64,000 bases of DNA from Eucalyptus grandis (lineage: Eukaryota > Streptophyta > Magnoliopsida > Myrtales > Myrtaceae): the NCBI RefSeq assembly GCF_016545825.1, contig NC_052615.1, positions 30,563,088 to 30,627,087 on the forward strand, read 5' to 3'. Under the pieces are notes generated by a model. It searched no databases, was not told the DNA's origin, and saw only the letters and a program-made list of their open reading frames with translations. This document shows positions 1-10,939 of the stretch, piece after piece (the stretch's first letter is position 1; every line of letters begins with the position of its first letter). The translations under genes were made by a program, and so were the position numbers.

Positions 1-317
1 GGCGGCACGCACGCGCTAGGCGAGCCAGTGCTTTCGGGTGCGTCGCGCCCACGCGCAGCGCCTTCTGGCCGCGTGTGTGGGTGCGTGTAGCGTCGCCCGG
101 CGGTGCACAACCTTTCTCCGGACTCGTCTCAACGAGCCATTTCTCCCTAGATTATCAGAATTTGATTTCGACTTACGAAAACTCGAAAAAATGGGCGAAC
201 AACGCTCAGATGTCGGGATTTCTCGCACCGATCCGTACGGTCGAAAATTTTCGTGAAAAATCAATCACAAAACATGAAAAGGGTTGGGAAAAATGTGAAC
301 TAAGGCTCTGATACCAA
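1..317 (-). mobile_element. Internal 5' part of an LTR retrotransposon, cut by the window edge
   Basis: Read on the minus strand, the sequence next to the LTR at 318-736 starts with TTGGTATCAGAGCC (304-317). This is the usual plant primer-binding site complementary to initiator methionine tRNA, so the element runs leftward out of the window. Only about 300 bp of leader is visible and no gag reading frame can be identified; short ORFs here are not convincing. The element cannot be assigned to Copia or Gypsy without the missing pol region. Confidence 0.7.
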
Positions 318-736
318 TGTTGGGAATAATCGATCTCCAAAAACCGGATTCGACACTAAATCGAACCCTAAATCAATGCGGAAGACGAAACCCGGGAATA
401 ACACGTATCACTGATCCTAAAGCACACCACGGATTAGAGCGTACCTTGTTAGCCACAGATTAGACACCGATGCGGAAGTGAGGAAGAAATATTGGCCCTT
501 GTTCGATCCGATGACGCCTTGAAGGGAAGAAAAAAGTGCCATATGCTTTACTGTTTTTCTTTGGAGAGAGAGAGTGCGTGGGAGAGGAGAAGACGTACGT
601 TGATTTTTTGTTTTCTTCCAACGGGTGTCATCTCTCTCTCTCTCCTCCCTTTTATACCTTCCCCCATCCACGGGCCCTATTCTCGTGGGCCGGGCCTTTT
701 GGGCCCAGCATGGGCGGACGGGCCTTAAGCCCATCA
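318..736 (-). repeat. 5' LTR (419 bp) of the truncated retrotransposon, inserted in TLP-1
   Basis: The segment has TG...CA ends (TGTTGGG at 318, CCCATCA ending at 736) and abuts the primer-binding site at 304-317. On the minus strand it holds a TATA box, TATAAAA (650-656), followed by a GA-rich leader, as expected of a U3/R junction. The right boundary coincides exactly with the break in the thaumatin-like reading frame, which resumes at about 742. The flanking CCAAT (737-741) would be one copy of the target duplication; its partner lies outside the window. Confidence 0.75.
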
Positions 737-1088
737 CCAATTAAAGCCATCAGTATCCAAGGCAAACTCGACCATGGTGTTGGGCGGGCTTCCCCAGCTC
801 CGGCAATCCAAGAGTTGGTTGCAATCGCCGGTCTCGCACTAGCCCTGGCCATTGGCATCGAAGCTGCAGTTGGTCCAGGCCCATATGCGCACCAGTGCTA
901 TGCCTGGGGCGTAGCGCAGGGTCCACACCTAGCCAGGATCAAGCTGGCGTCCACCACTGGGCGATGTTGCGGCCCAAATGGTGTGTGTGCATCGGTTGAC
1001 AATGTCGATAGTAGCTGCATGTGTGGGAGTAAGGAAGAGGGTCAGCAGAAGGGACAAGATTAGGGACAGGCGCGAGGATTGAGCTCGT
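737..1088 (-). pseudogene. TLP-1: N-terminal half of a thaumatin-like (PR-5/osmotin) pseudogene
   Basis: Thaumatin-like proteins are secreted, disulfide-rich defence proteins. In two minus-strand frames this segment keeps the secretion signal ([12 protein letters not shown]), the first beta strand ([15 protein letters not shown]), a TNCSFDANGQG segment, CETGDC and the WGSPPNT.VEFAL block. It is dead. The position of the start codon seen in TLP-3 (MMSS) reads ACG. A small indel shifts the frame inside the signal peptide. There is a TAG after LDPG, another after GQG, and the C-terminal half is displaced by the LTR at 318-736. Its neighbours TLP-2 and TLP-3 are close paralogues with partly the same stops. 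Confidence 0.85.
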
Positions 1089-1750
1089 CTTGGTTCTTGA
1101 ACAGTTGACCGGGACACGAGTGCTAGAACCGTTTGAAGAAGAGACATTTTTTCCATTGAGCTCCACTTGCTGATTATTTTTGATTCGCAGAGAGGGGTCT
1201 ATGTAAATTGAGGAGCCATAGATGTGGCGTAAGGACTAGGGAAATCGTCGATAAATGCCAGCGAACTTTCCCGGAAATTTCAGAGCAGACGAATCGTTTC
1301 AAATGGGGGACCAACCACGAGTCAATGAATGGATATATACGCGTCTTTCGCTGTGGCTGCGTAAGGACCGAGAGCCGGAGAGATCGAGAGAGGAACTTCT
1401 CTCAGTTTGATTTAGTCAAAGCACAAGTTATCAATAGAAATTACAAACCCGTGACCGCACGGCATCGCCCTTTCGGGGTCGTCTACCCGCCCAGGACCAT
1501 GTGCGCCAAAAATTTACCGACGCTCTTGTCGGTCGTCGGATTTAAAACTCGTCAACGTCGACCATTGGATCTTGCGTCTGTGCCCGAACAAAAAATTGTC
1601 AACGTCGTCTTTCGAATTTGAACGCGGCAAATTTGCTTTGATTTGATTATGTGCATGCAAAATTTACCCAGCGTTCTTATTAGTCGTCAAATTTAAGCTT
1701 GTCAAAGTCGTCTATTGAATCTTGGGTAGGTGTCAAATCTAAAACTTATC
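1089..1750 (-). promoter_or_regulatory. Decayed promoter and upstream region of TLP-1
   Basis: The segment is paralogous to the DNA upstream of TLP-2 (4112-4620) and TLP-3 (20361-21010), for example the shared block GAGCTCCACTTGCTGATTAT and the ACGCGTCTTTCGC block near 1340. A TATA-like sequence, GTATATATCC on the minus strand, lies at 1333-1340, about 250 bp upstream of the lost start codon. TLP-2 keeps a TATA box in the same place and TLP-3 does not. Confidence 0.6.
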
Positions 1751-3496
1751 AACGTCAAATGTTAATGAGAAATTTCTAAGTACGTGAATATTGATTTAAA
1801 AAAAATTGACATATAAAGTGATGCGACACATTATTATTGTGTTTTGCATATGGTCCACTTACAATCTAGCAGTTTACCAAGTGTACCAAGGCCAAAAAGG
1901 TTGATTTAACCGGCCCTTGCCCTAGTCAATTGTTAGCCATCGCCGAGGCCCAATGATGGCTAGAGGAAAAATGGAAGAGGAAAAAGAAAAAATTGAAAAA
2001 AATATTAACATATTATTAAAATTTGTCCACGTCAACATTGTTTGTACCGCATCAACGATTTTAGGCCAAGATTGGCCAAATAGATTCAACTGGCAAAACA
2101 TGATGTTAAAATATTTAAATTTAACAGTTTAAACTTTTAAAATAATTGGTCGTGATTCATGAATTTTCACATAGTATTAGAACTAGAGATCTCGAGTTCA
2201 AATTTTATCAAGCACCATTTGCCTCTTTAATTAAATTTCCATGCATAGTGCTATGTAAAAGACTAGATTAAGCATGAAGGGGAGTCTTACTAGGTCCAAT
2301 TTGCCTCCTCAATTAAATTTCCACGTTTAATATTAGGTAAAGACCAAACTAAGCGTAAAGTGAAGTGTTAAAATATTTAAATAATAAACTATGCATTCAT
2401 TTAACTATTTAAGCTTTTAGGACAATTATGTGAGAGGGAATGTTAGAATATTTAAATAATAAACTACACATTCATCTAACTGCTTAAACTTTTAGAACAG
2501 TTGATTGTGGTTCTTAAATTCTCAAACGTAAAAAATTTAGAGCTCAATTGGCCCAATTAAAAGATTTAGAATTGGATTGGTAAATGTGCAATAACTTTAA
2601 AATTATTTGGACAATACTCCCCCCATTGTCCAATAACAATTTATAACTTCACTTCATATAAACTTTATAATTTCAACTCAATAAAAAATGTATTTCTCTT
2701 CAAATATACCCAACACTACTTGGTGAATGCACGAACATAAATGCTAGTAACATTCACGGTTAACATATAATAATCAATTGACACTTTCAAAATATTGAAA
2801 TTCTTTTCTCCGTCACTGACATCTCTATAGTGGAGAAATCATTGTGTAGGCCAAGATCTAATAGTCTATTTCGATCACACACATATTTAATAAAAAGAAG
2901 AATGAAACTTCATTGAAATATAATTTCTACATAATTTTTGCATTGCACATGTTTCGATATACATATCAAATCCTTGCATCATCAAATTTTCCAACCGGCG
3001 ATATATAGAAAAAACAAATTGATCTGCTAAATTATTTGGCCAAAAAATTGAAGTGCATGAAAAAAATTAAATTAATTAACATCAAGGTTAAAAAGTGAAA
3101 AAAGAAGAAGAAGTTTATTTTCTGTAAGTTGACGTGTTTGAAACTTCAAGTTGTGATAATCCAGTTGTCGTCCACCTGAAACTGAATAATAATCAAGACA
3201 AAATGGTGGCTGGAAAGGTCAAACGAAATTTATTTTATGGATTTTTCATTTCATCATGACCATTTTATGAAATGCGAACAAATATAATAACATTATTTAA
3301 TAAAATTGATAATAATTCGGAGCTGAAACAAGAGGAAGACTTACTTGCATTATGATTATTATTGTAGTCGTATAAATCGTCACCAGTGGTTTTATTTAAG
3401 AAGTGAGTGGTACAACCCTTTAAATTGTGCTCATATGCTACTTCATTAATTCTCACACATTATTCTTATTCTGTGGATATTAACATATCAGATCTC
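1751..3496. other. AT-rich intergenic DNA, partly paralogous to the TLP-3 downstream region
   Basis: No gene is visible. Between about 2680 and 3496 the sequence aligns by eye with 14480-15400, for example the shared CACGAACATAAATGCTAG and GATAATCAATTGACAC. This is the duplicated 3' flank of the TLP genes. The part at 2100-2500 contains two degenerate copies of a TTAAAATATTTAAATAATAAACTA-type motif. Confidence 0.6.
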
Positions 3497-4111
3497 TCAT
3501 GGGCAAAATGTGACCTTATAGTTGGTACCGCTTGGGCAAGTGAATGTGGTTGTTGGATCACCTTGTGGGTAAGCATCCGGGTAACTATTTTTGAAAAATT
3601 GGGAGTCACGGCTGCCAAGCCCATCGGTACAACAATACCCATTGGTCTTGAACACCGTGCATAGGTTGTTGCAGCCACCGTGGGCCTTCAGCCCCGCCAG
3701 GCACCGGCCATTGATATCGACGGCGCACCCGATCCCGCGGCACGCACCAGTGGTGGGGTTGAAGTCCATTGGGATGTTAAATCCGTCCACGAGCGATATG
3801 TCCAGGAAGGCCCGATTGTTGGGCTGGTTCAGGGCGAACTCGGCCGAGGTGTTGGGCGGGCTCCCCCAACCCTGGCAATCCAGGTGCCGGTTGCAGCCGC
3901 CAGTCTAGAACTAGCCCTGGCCATTGGCGTGAAAGTTGCAATTGGTCCGGGCCCATATGTGCGCCATGTTCATGCCCGGGGCCACGATCAAGGGCCCCAT
4001 CTAGCCAGGGTCGAGCCAGCGCCCGCCACCAGGCGATGCATGTGAGGAAGCGAGGGAGAGGGTCAACAAAAGCCGCAAGGCTAGGGACGTAGGCTTGGGG
4101 ATTGAGCTCAT
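3497..4111 (-). pseudogene. TLP-2: thaumatin-like pseudogene
   Basis: The C-terminal 97 residues (3497-3790) are open and clearly thaumatin-like: [54 protein letters not shown] and [11 protein letters not shown] before a TGA. Upstream in the same frame come AEFALN, WGSPPNT and RTNCNFHANGQG, but with TAG codons after GQG and two codons later, and another TAG after LDPG. A start ATG is present at 4109-4111 (MSSIPKPT), followed by a leucine-rich signal. The first mature beta strand, present in TLP-1 and TLP-3, is deleted between the signal and PGGGRWLDPG. About 205 codons against the usual 225-245. Not expected to give a functional protein. Confidence 0.88.
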
Positions 4112-4371
4112 CTTGGTTCTTGACCACTTGACCGCAACGCAAATGTTAAGAATCGTTTGAAGAAGAGACCCTTTTTTTTTTTTTTTTTTTTTTATGGAGA
4201 TCTGCTTGTTGATTATTTCGATCCATGAAGAGGGGTTAATATAGATTGGGGAGGCTGCAATTTAGCGTAAGGAATGGGGAAATTGACAATTAATTGCTAG
4301 TCGAATTTCACATAAATTTCAATAGTGGTGATCGTTTCAAATGTGGGACAAAACATGTGTCAATCAATGAA

Positions 4372-4378
4372 TATATAG
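4372..4378 (-). promoter_or_regulatory. TATA box of TLP-2
   Basis: The minus strand reads CTATATATTCATTG here, 261 bp upstream of the TLP-2 ATG, inside a block shared with the promoters of TLP-1 and TLP-3. A T20-plus tract at about 4170-4192 interrupts the inferred leader. Confidence 0.5.
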
Positions 4379-4639
4379 ACGTGTCTTTTGAGTGACTCTA
4401 TAAGCATTATAGATGAAAGAGATCAAGAAAAACTTCTCTCAAATTGATTTTTAGTGATGATTTTTGTTTTTTGGGTTTGTTTTTTTAAAGATGATTGTCA
4501 AAGACGTAATTAATAGAAACTAAAGACCAGCAATCACAATCACAAGGCATCAATCTTTCAGAATAATCTATTTATCCCTGATTATGTGCATGGAAAACTT
4601 GCCCAACGCTCTTGTTCGTCATTGGATCTTATTCGTCTG

Positions 4640-4815
4640 ATCTGGTAACAAATTTGTTAGATTTTTTTTTTTTATCTCTCTTTTGTTTTGCCTTTTTTTA
4701 GAGTTTGAGAGTCGAACCCCAAAACTAAAACTAAACATTCCCACTCCAATCAATTCTCTTACCGATGGGTGGCATGCCCAATGGGTACCCCTTTGAACTT
4801 GAGCATGATAAATTT
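4640..4815 (-). mobile_element. Possible tRNA-derived SINE
   Basis: The minus strand contains GGGGTTCGACTC, a good match to the tRNA B box, with TGCCACCCATCGGTAAGAGA about 45 bp before it as a weak A box, and the segment ends in an A-rich tail (T-rich on plus, 4658-4671). The paralogous positions near 1620 and 21010 lack this DNA, consistent with an insertion. Flanking duplications are not clear. Confidence 0.4.
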
Positions 4816-6029
4816 GCCTTGGTTTTACACATGGCACCCTGGACTCAGCCCTTCTTTTTCCTAATGAAACGATCGATAGGGATTGGTAGTATTCATCACA
4901 TTCCTTGAAAGGATACAGTATTGAGTATAAATTTCACATCAACACCGCCGTGTTAATTATCTGTCTTTGTTAGGTACAATTTGTCAATATATTAGATGGA
5001 CTTTGTGAACAGCCAAATAGCAAATATTTGCAATTTTTAATTCATTGAAAATCGAAACATTTCATTAATAATATATGATAAATGACGTAAATCATAGAAA
5101 CATACACAACGACGTATATCATAGATGTATATGCCTTTAAGCTAGGTAAATTATCTAGGATTTTGTTTAAAAGTGCCTTATGAACAATTTTTGAGTAATC
5201 AAATAAGAAATTTTTGTAATTTCGAATGCACTAACTAACCTCACGATATGCACAATCACAATTTTCAAAATTGAATATTTCCTCGTACTATTCTTATGAT
5301 ATGCATTATTAATGTTTTGAAAGCACTCATTAACGAGAGCAAATCATCTAATATACTTCGTTGATTAATTCCATATGCCTTCCAATAAAATTTAGCAATA
5401 TTTTTTTTAGCCACATCAAAATTTATCAACTAATTAAAATTGAGTAATCTTTTTGGTTGTAAAATTACAGGACACTTGACCTAGGAGCACTTGGCTTGAC
5501 CTGGTGGTAGTCGTGGCAACCCTCACAACCACCGGGCAAGGGTTGCTTGGCCCTCGGATGGCGATTGCGAGGGCCGCCATGGCCTCCAAGCTAGGGCACG
5601 TGGACCCTCCCTCGCGTGAAGTGAGGACTTGCTGCCTTTGCGTTACAATTGGTGATAAGTTTCAGGATATACAGGGAAAAAAATTTGTTTTAGTACTAAA
5701 GTTGTGATATCTTTAGTCTTGCATAAAATGTAGGAAACTCTGTTGAGTGATATGTAATCTAACAACCACCCCAAAAATATCACCACATGTGTGATTACTC
5801 AAATTACTTCTTTTGAGGGCTTGGCACATGTGGAAAGGGTGGGATCATTATGAATAGTGAGCTGATCCTTCTCCTATACGTGCGCGGGTCGTGGACGAAC
5901 CAGGCCATTCCTGATTTAATGAGGGTGGGGAAGGATCGTTCAGACAAAAAGATTCGAATAAAGTGTGTGATAGAGGGGTTAGGAGTGGACCAAACCATAT
6001 ATCGAATAAGAGGACCATCACTAGGTAAT
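4816..6029. other. Upstream flank of TLP-2, AT-rich, with a GC-rich insert
   Basis: Apart from one insert this follows the region upstream of TLP-3 (about 21050-21560), for example the segments around CATGTTAATTAT. At 5475-5640 there is a GC-rich block (CCTCACAACCACCGGGCAAG and similar) of the CTCGCC-type repeat seen elsewhere in the window. The small ORFs in it are not supported as genes. Confidence 0.5.
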
Positions 6030-6853
6030 CGGGGCCTAAGTAGTACCGACACCATATGCAACATGACATGACGCAACACGCCATTGCATCATTTCTAAAA
6101 AAAATAGAGAATTCCGTCACATTAGCACACATTGTATATTAAATTTATATTTTTATACATACATAATAAATTATCATTTTATGATTATTTTAATCAAATT
6201 AATTTGATTCAAATTCATAAATAAATTAAATAAAAAAGTGTCTTGAATGAATTTACATTAAAAACATTAATCTACTTTGTTAATATTATTCATTATTTCA
6301 ATTTGACAAATTCAACTCTACTCCAATAATTTATAAAACTTGAAGAGAAAACAAGCAATCCATATTTTGGACTCGTGTCGAGTGTACTAAAAGAGAGGAG
6401 AAAAGAACAAACTTGGGAACTAAATTGTGAGTCATGGGAACTAAGAGTAAGAAGAAAAGAGAATACTAAATTTCTCTTCTTTGCCCCTTTACTATTTTTA
6501 TTATTTTTTTAATTTCTTACATATTTAAATTTTGACATTTTATTTATTGAAAATTTTTAAAATTGACCTCATGCGTATCAAAATTCTAACATGCATTGGA
6601 ATTCCAAACTTACATGTCAAAAAGTGTCAAGAGAGTTGACTGAGCGTCGGATTTTTCAACACTTGTTTACCAAGTGTCGAGGGTTGACGGAGAGTTGGAT
6701 TTTCCAATACTTGTTTACCGAGTATCAAAAAGTATCGGGAGAGTTGACTAGATGTCGGATTTTCCGATATCTATTGAATAAGTATCGGAGAGTGTCAAAA
6801 AGTGTCGTCTGACATAATACGAAACCTTTTAAAGAGTATTAGTATTTCCTAAA
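6030..6853 (+). mobile_element. MITE of the GTAGCACCGACAC family (copy 1)
   Basis: The left end (AAGTAGTACCGACACC) followed by an AT-rich stretch, and the right end with repeated GTGTCGGA/GTGTCAAAA motifs, match the element at 49423-50595 and, inverted, the one at 30607-31262. The inner right half has four or five imperfect copies of a motif like TTGACNGAGNGTCGGATTTT (6630-6800). No clean target duplication was found, so the boundaries are approximate. It is absent from the paralogous flank of TLP-3. Confidence 0.5.
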
Positions 6854-8368
6854 TTAGGGTCAATACTGACAAAGACATTAGTTATTTGAGTAAGAGTTTG
6901 GGACATCCCAAATCTCATATCAAATGGGAAATGTATGTTGAGTGATATTAGGTAACAGTTGCTCTAAAATGGTCACCATTTTAAGTATCAAAGAACGAGG
7001 AGCTTCCCCATTCCTATGATCTAAACATTCAAATCATGACATGACTCCGAGACCTTGGTTTACTCGAGTCAAGACTAAAGTCAAACTCACAAATCTTATG
7101 ATTAACTTTCGGGAAGACTCTTTGGAAAAGTATATGAATAACTTTCAGTCAAGCACGTAAATTTGACTATCCCGTTAATTGTGTCGTTTTAATCGGGGTT
7201 CGACATGTCTATAGTCTTCACCCGTATTCCCCCCAATTCCTTATAAAAAGATTGAATTTAATTTCACTAAATATATTTGAATTTTTCTAGCTTTTTCACA
7301 AGCCCTTCCAAAAATTTAAAATAGCAATAGTTACAGAAATAATCTTTTGGGCCAAAACACGATAAAGTAGTTCATCGTATATCCCCTAAACCCTAATCTT
7401 AAAATAAGTATCCACGCTGATCGGATTTGGACGTAAACTTTGTATTTGGTACGCAGATGCTTGATTCAAAATGTTATCTGACCAATACAGTAAGAAAAAT
7501 GGGAAAAAGCAGAGGGGGAGGAAAGAGGAAGAGGGGGGGGACATGATAGAATGACAGAAATTTAATTACAAACTTTTTCAGTAAAATAATAGAGAGTATC
7601 GTCTATTTCTGCCAAACTTATATTTGCTCGTCTTAATTTCATAGTAAAGTGGGTTCCGGTTTGATTGGTTAACTAGTCTTTTGACAATGCTTGTAAAGAC
7701 TAATTATCATAGCTGAGTAAAAACCAGTTCGCCTAAGTATAATAGTTGCCCATAATTGCAAAGGCCGTGCAAGCTTAGCCTCGGGTTCACGAGGGTCGTA
7801 CTCGGAATTGAGCTCCGGAGCGAAGCTCGGCTATCGTGGCCAGATTAAAGTCGCCCGGCCTCAATATGGCATTGAGTCTACGACGAGAGAGGCGGTGCCC
7901 ACTGGAGAGGCATGCTATTGTCCATGTTTTTTAGAGGTCTATCATAGTCTGCTGCTAAGTATATCAATTAACGGTGTCCATAGTAACACTTGTCTACGAA
8001 GTTGTTATCTAAGGAAGTAGATATTTTGCTCCACTTCATACGCGCCTGATAAGAGATAGATGCATATTGCTTTTTGTAAGAGAATAGAGATATGAATATC
8101 AAAGTTGAGGCTTGCGCTACATGAAAGTAGGAGATTATTTAGGTGATAGTTCATAGATATTGACGTTTTATTTATATAATAGTCTAATTTGCTCTTTACT
8201 TTTTATATATGGAAGATAAGGCTATTTTAATTAGTTGATGGGTGGACACCAAATTTAAAAAAGTTAGCTTTATATATAGTATAGATGTGATAGCTGTGAT
8301 TGAATATTTAAAAAAGTTAGTCAATTTGAATGTCTGATAACAATTTAAAACATCTCTTCATGTAAAAT
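6854..8368. other. Intergenic DNA without a recognisable gene
   Basis: From about 6990 to 7640 it is paralogous to 21890-22340 (GAGACCTTGGTTTACTCGAG against GAGACCTTTGTTTAGTCAAG), which places it in the duplicated TLP unit. The short GC-rich stretch at 7770-7930 carries a 70-residue ORF that I do not recognise. Confidence 0.5.
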
Positions 8369-9148
8369 TGTTGAAGATACAGTTGCTAATACCCATTGAT
8401 CCTAATTGATCTTGACTAGTATATTGTTAAAGGATCAAAACATCATGTATCATGGAATCTTTTGTCTATATTTTATTTCCCTATTCATTTAGAATTATTG
8501 TATTATAAATAGGGTTTATCAAAAAAAATTCCCTCTATTTTTTGTTTGTTCACTACTTTATATATTGTATACGTAATAAATATAAAGTAGGGGTTCTAAT
8601 AAACCTGGAAAAAATATAAACTAAAGATAGTAATCTTTTACTAACGGGATCAAAAACCGGTTTTCTTTGACACAAGAAAGGAATGCAGAAAATTCCTTTC
8701 TTGTGTCAAAGAAAAGACTGAGAAGAAGAAGGTGAATAATCCTTTGTTTTCTATTCTCCACTTACTTATTTTATGTTTAGTATCCAGTGAAATTTTCGAT
8801 TTGATTTATTCTATTAGAATAGAAAACGATTGATCCATTCTATGACATTTCAACCTCACAAGAGTGACCTAGTGACACCGCTCGAATTTGGCTTAAAAAA
8901 AGAAGGGATAAAGTAAAATAATCTTTTTTACAATATACATACTATGACTAGTAATAATCTTTTTTACAATATACATACTATGCTAGTAATGCAGTACAAA
9001 TAATTCCCGATATCGACATCTGGAATAGAAACAAGCAAAAAGCTTTTCATAATTTTTAATCATACATAATATAATAACACATTGAATTATACGAAAGCAA
9101 ATACACAATTTCAATCTTTAATTGCTTGTCATCCTCTAAACTCTGACA
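8369..9148 (+). repeat. 5' LTR of Copia-1, enlarged by an internal insertion
   Basis: The outer parts (8369-8516 and about 9066-9148) align with the 227-bp 3' LTR (14236-14462). The middle 550 bp have no counterpart there. Shared landmarks are ATTGATCCTAATTGATCTTG, TATAAATAGG (the likely TATA box, near 8505) and CAAATACACAATTTCAATCT at the end. Confidence 0.88.
8517..9065. mobile_element. Unidentified 0.55-kb insert inside the Copia-1 5' LTR
   Basis: It is AT-rich and holds a perfect hairpin (24-bp arms at 8661-8684 and 8692-8715, 7-nt loop) and a tandem direct repeat of a 36-bp unit (8917-8988). No coding region. The ends show no clear inverted repeat or target duplication. It could be organelle-derived DNA or a transposon fragment. 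Confidence 0.6.
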
Positions 9149-9161
9149 TGGTATCGGAGCC
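9149..9161 (+). other. Primer-binding site of Copia-1
   Basis: TGGTATCGGAGCC immediately follows the 5' LTR. It differs by one base from the standard complement of initiator methionine tRNA (TGGTATCAGAGCC). Confidence 0.85.
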
Positions 9162-9223
9162 TCCCTCTTTCACTTAAGCTTCCACATGCCAATTTTCATT
9201 CTCATTTTTCAAAGGGAGGTATC

Positions 9224-10880
9224 ATGCCGAGAAACCAAAGTTCAAGGTGTGGATCTGAAACGCCTTCCAACAATCAAAGGGTAGATGATGTTCCACTGAA
9301 GAACCAACCAGATTCAACAACAAAAATCCAAGCAGAAGAACAAGGACAAATGCAACCTGGTAATGAACCGCTGTTCGGCCCATTCCAGGGCCCATTCAAT
9401 CTAGCCCTAGACATTATTTTCCAGCCCCATATGTCCAATGGGTTCCTATTCAAGCTCAACTTATCCGAAGGTAGATCAACCAGAGAAGCCTGGCCTAGAA
9501 TTATACCCCAACGAAGCTCGGTAAGAATGTTGGGTCAAGAGGAAGTCCACCAGTCATCACCGAGCCCACATTGGCACATGAGCCTAGTTGGTCCTTCGCA
9601 GACCACGACGGATCAGGTCCATCGAGTATGGGTGGAAATCCTACTCGACCTATGGACTTGGTGTTTTTCCTTTTGTAGGTGTTGCCGGTGGCTGGCCAAA
9701 ACCCGACAATCCTTTGCACACATCTGCCACTGACGAGCCCAAACTTCGGCTCATCACATAGCAACTCTTTGAACCAGAGAACTATTCTATCAAGTTCCAC
9801 AAGCTTCGACAAACATTGATTACCAAAGATAAAGAGGGTTTTATTGACGGACCGTCTCGGTCTTGATTGACGACCGATTAGCACGACAATGGAGGAAGTG
9901 CAATCAGCTCATGCGGACCTAGATCGACAATTGCCTCGCACCCAAGTTTGCTACAGGACTTCCTCCAACCGAAGATGCGAAGGGGATATGGGAAAATTTG
10001 CCAGAAATGTACGGGAAACTTGATAGGGCAAAGATCTTCTCACTAGCTCAAGCCCTAACCGAACTCAAACAAGGATATCTATCAATCTTCGTAGTCTTCA
10101 ACTGACGGTCCACTCTGTGGAATGAACTCAAAATGGCAGAGGAAAGGTTGGAGGGACCCAAAGCTACTTTGGCTCAATGTCGAGCCATGAAGGAACGGGA
10201 AAAGGTAGCACGTTTTCTACTAAATACTAAATGACTCTTACTTACCATTTTGAAGCCAAATATTGGCTATTGGAACCCGTCCTCTCTCTCATCCGAATAT
10301 ACCAACTCGTAATCCAAGAGAAATCTCAACGATTGGCCTCATCAAAGAATGTAAAGGTGGGAGATCGAGTGGTCCTCGCAGCCAAGGCTTCATCAGACTT
10401 ACAGCACCTTGTCTTAAGGTCTAGCCATGGCAGATTGCAAATCCAGGGAATTGCGCAGGGGTTTCTCGAGGAAGAAGAAGAAGACCGGGTGTCTTCATTT
10501 AGAGCAGACGGCCAAGATTTGTTCACTACATCCGATGGCTCAAGATACGTCCGAGTGCAACAGCAAACGAATAGCTGAGATTTAATCGGAGGATCGGATG
10601 GCTCGATTTATTCCGCAAGATTGGACGATTCTCCCTTGATCCTCACCACGCTTAGATCAAATGGCACACATCATGCCAAGTCAGCACCCGTTTGGAAAGG
10701 ATCCAACAGCCCAAATTCTGGCACATCATCAAATAAGGCTAATTCCAACAAAGGAAGAGACAAATTTTGCAATTATTATAAACGCTCCTATCATACTAAA
10801 GAAAATTATTGGAAATTGCATGGGAAGCAGGTAGTCGTAGCACATCCTAAGGTCAACCATGCTATCAAGAATGATTAGTT
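9224..10880 (+). pseudogene. Copia-1 gag pseudogene
   Basis: An ATG at 9224 opens a 169-codon frame (MPRNQSS...). Beyond it, frame changes and stops separate recognisable gag segments: LTELKQGYLS and IWENLPEMYGKLDRAK near 9980-10080, and MAEERLEGPKATLAQCRAM near 10135-10190. A remnant zinc knuckle, FCNYYKRSYHTKENYW at 10770-10815, has lost two of its cysteines. The capsid region is typical of plant copia elements. No functional Gag can be made from it as it stands. Confidence 0.75.
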
Positions 10881-10939
10881 TTAGCAAATTATGAGGGCTC
10901 TAAATCGGATGGGAATACAATACAAAATGCCCAGTTATG

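Noticed and set aside
417..1063. Overlapping 107- and 175-codon ORFs on both strands
   Set aside because: They run through the LTR at 318-736 and the antisense of TLP-1.
3591..4142. Plus- and minus-strand ORFs of 105-121 codons over TLP-2
   Set aside because: Wrong frames; the thaumatin-like motifs are in another minus-strand frame.
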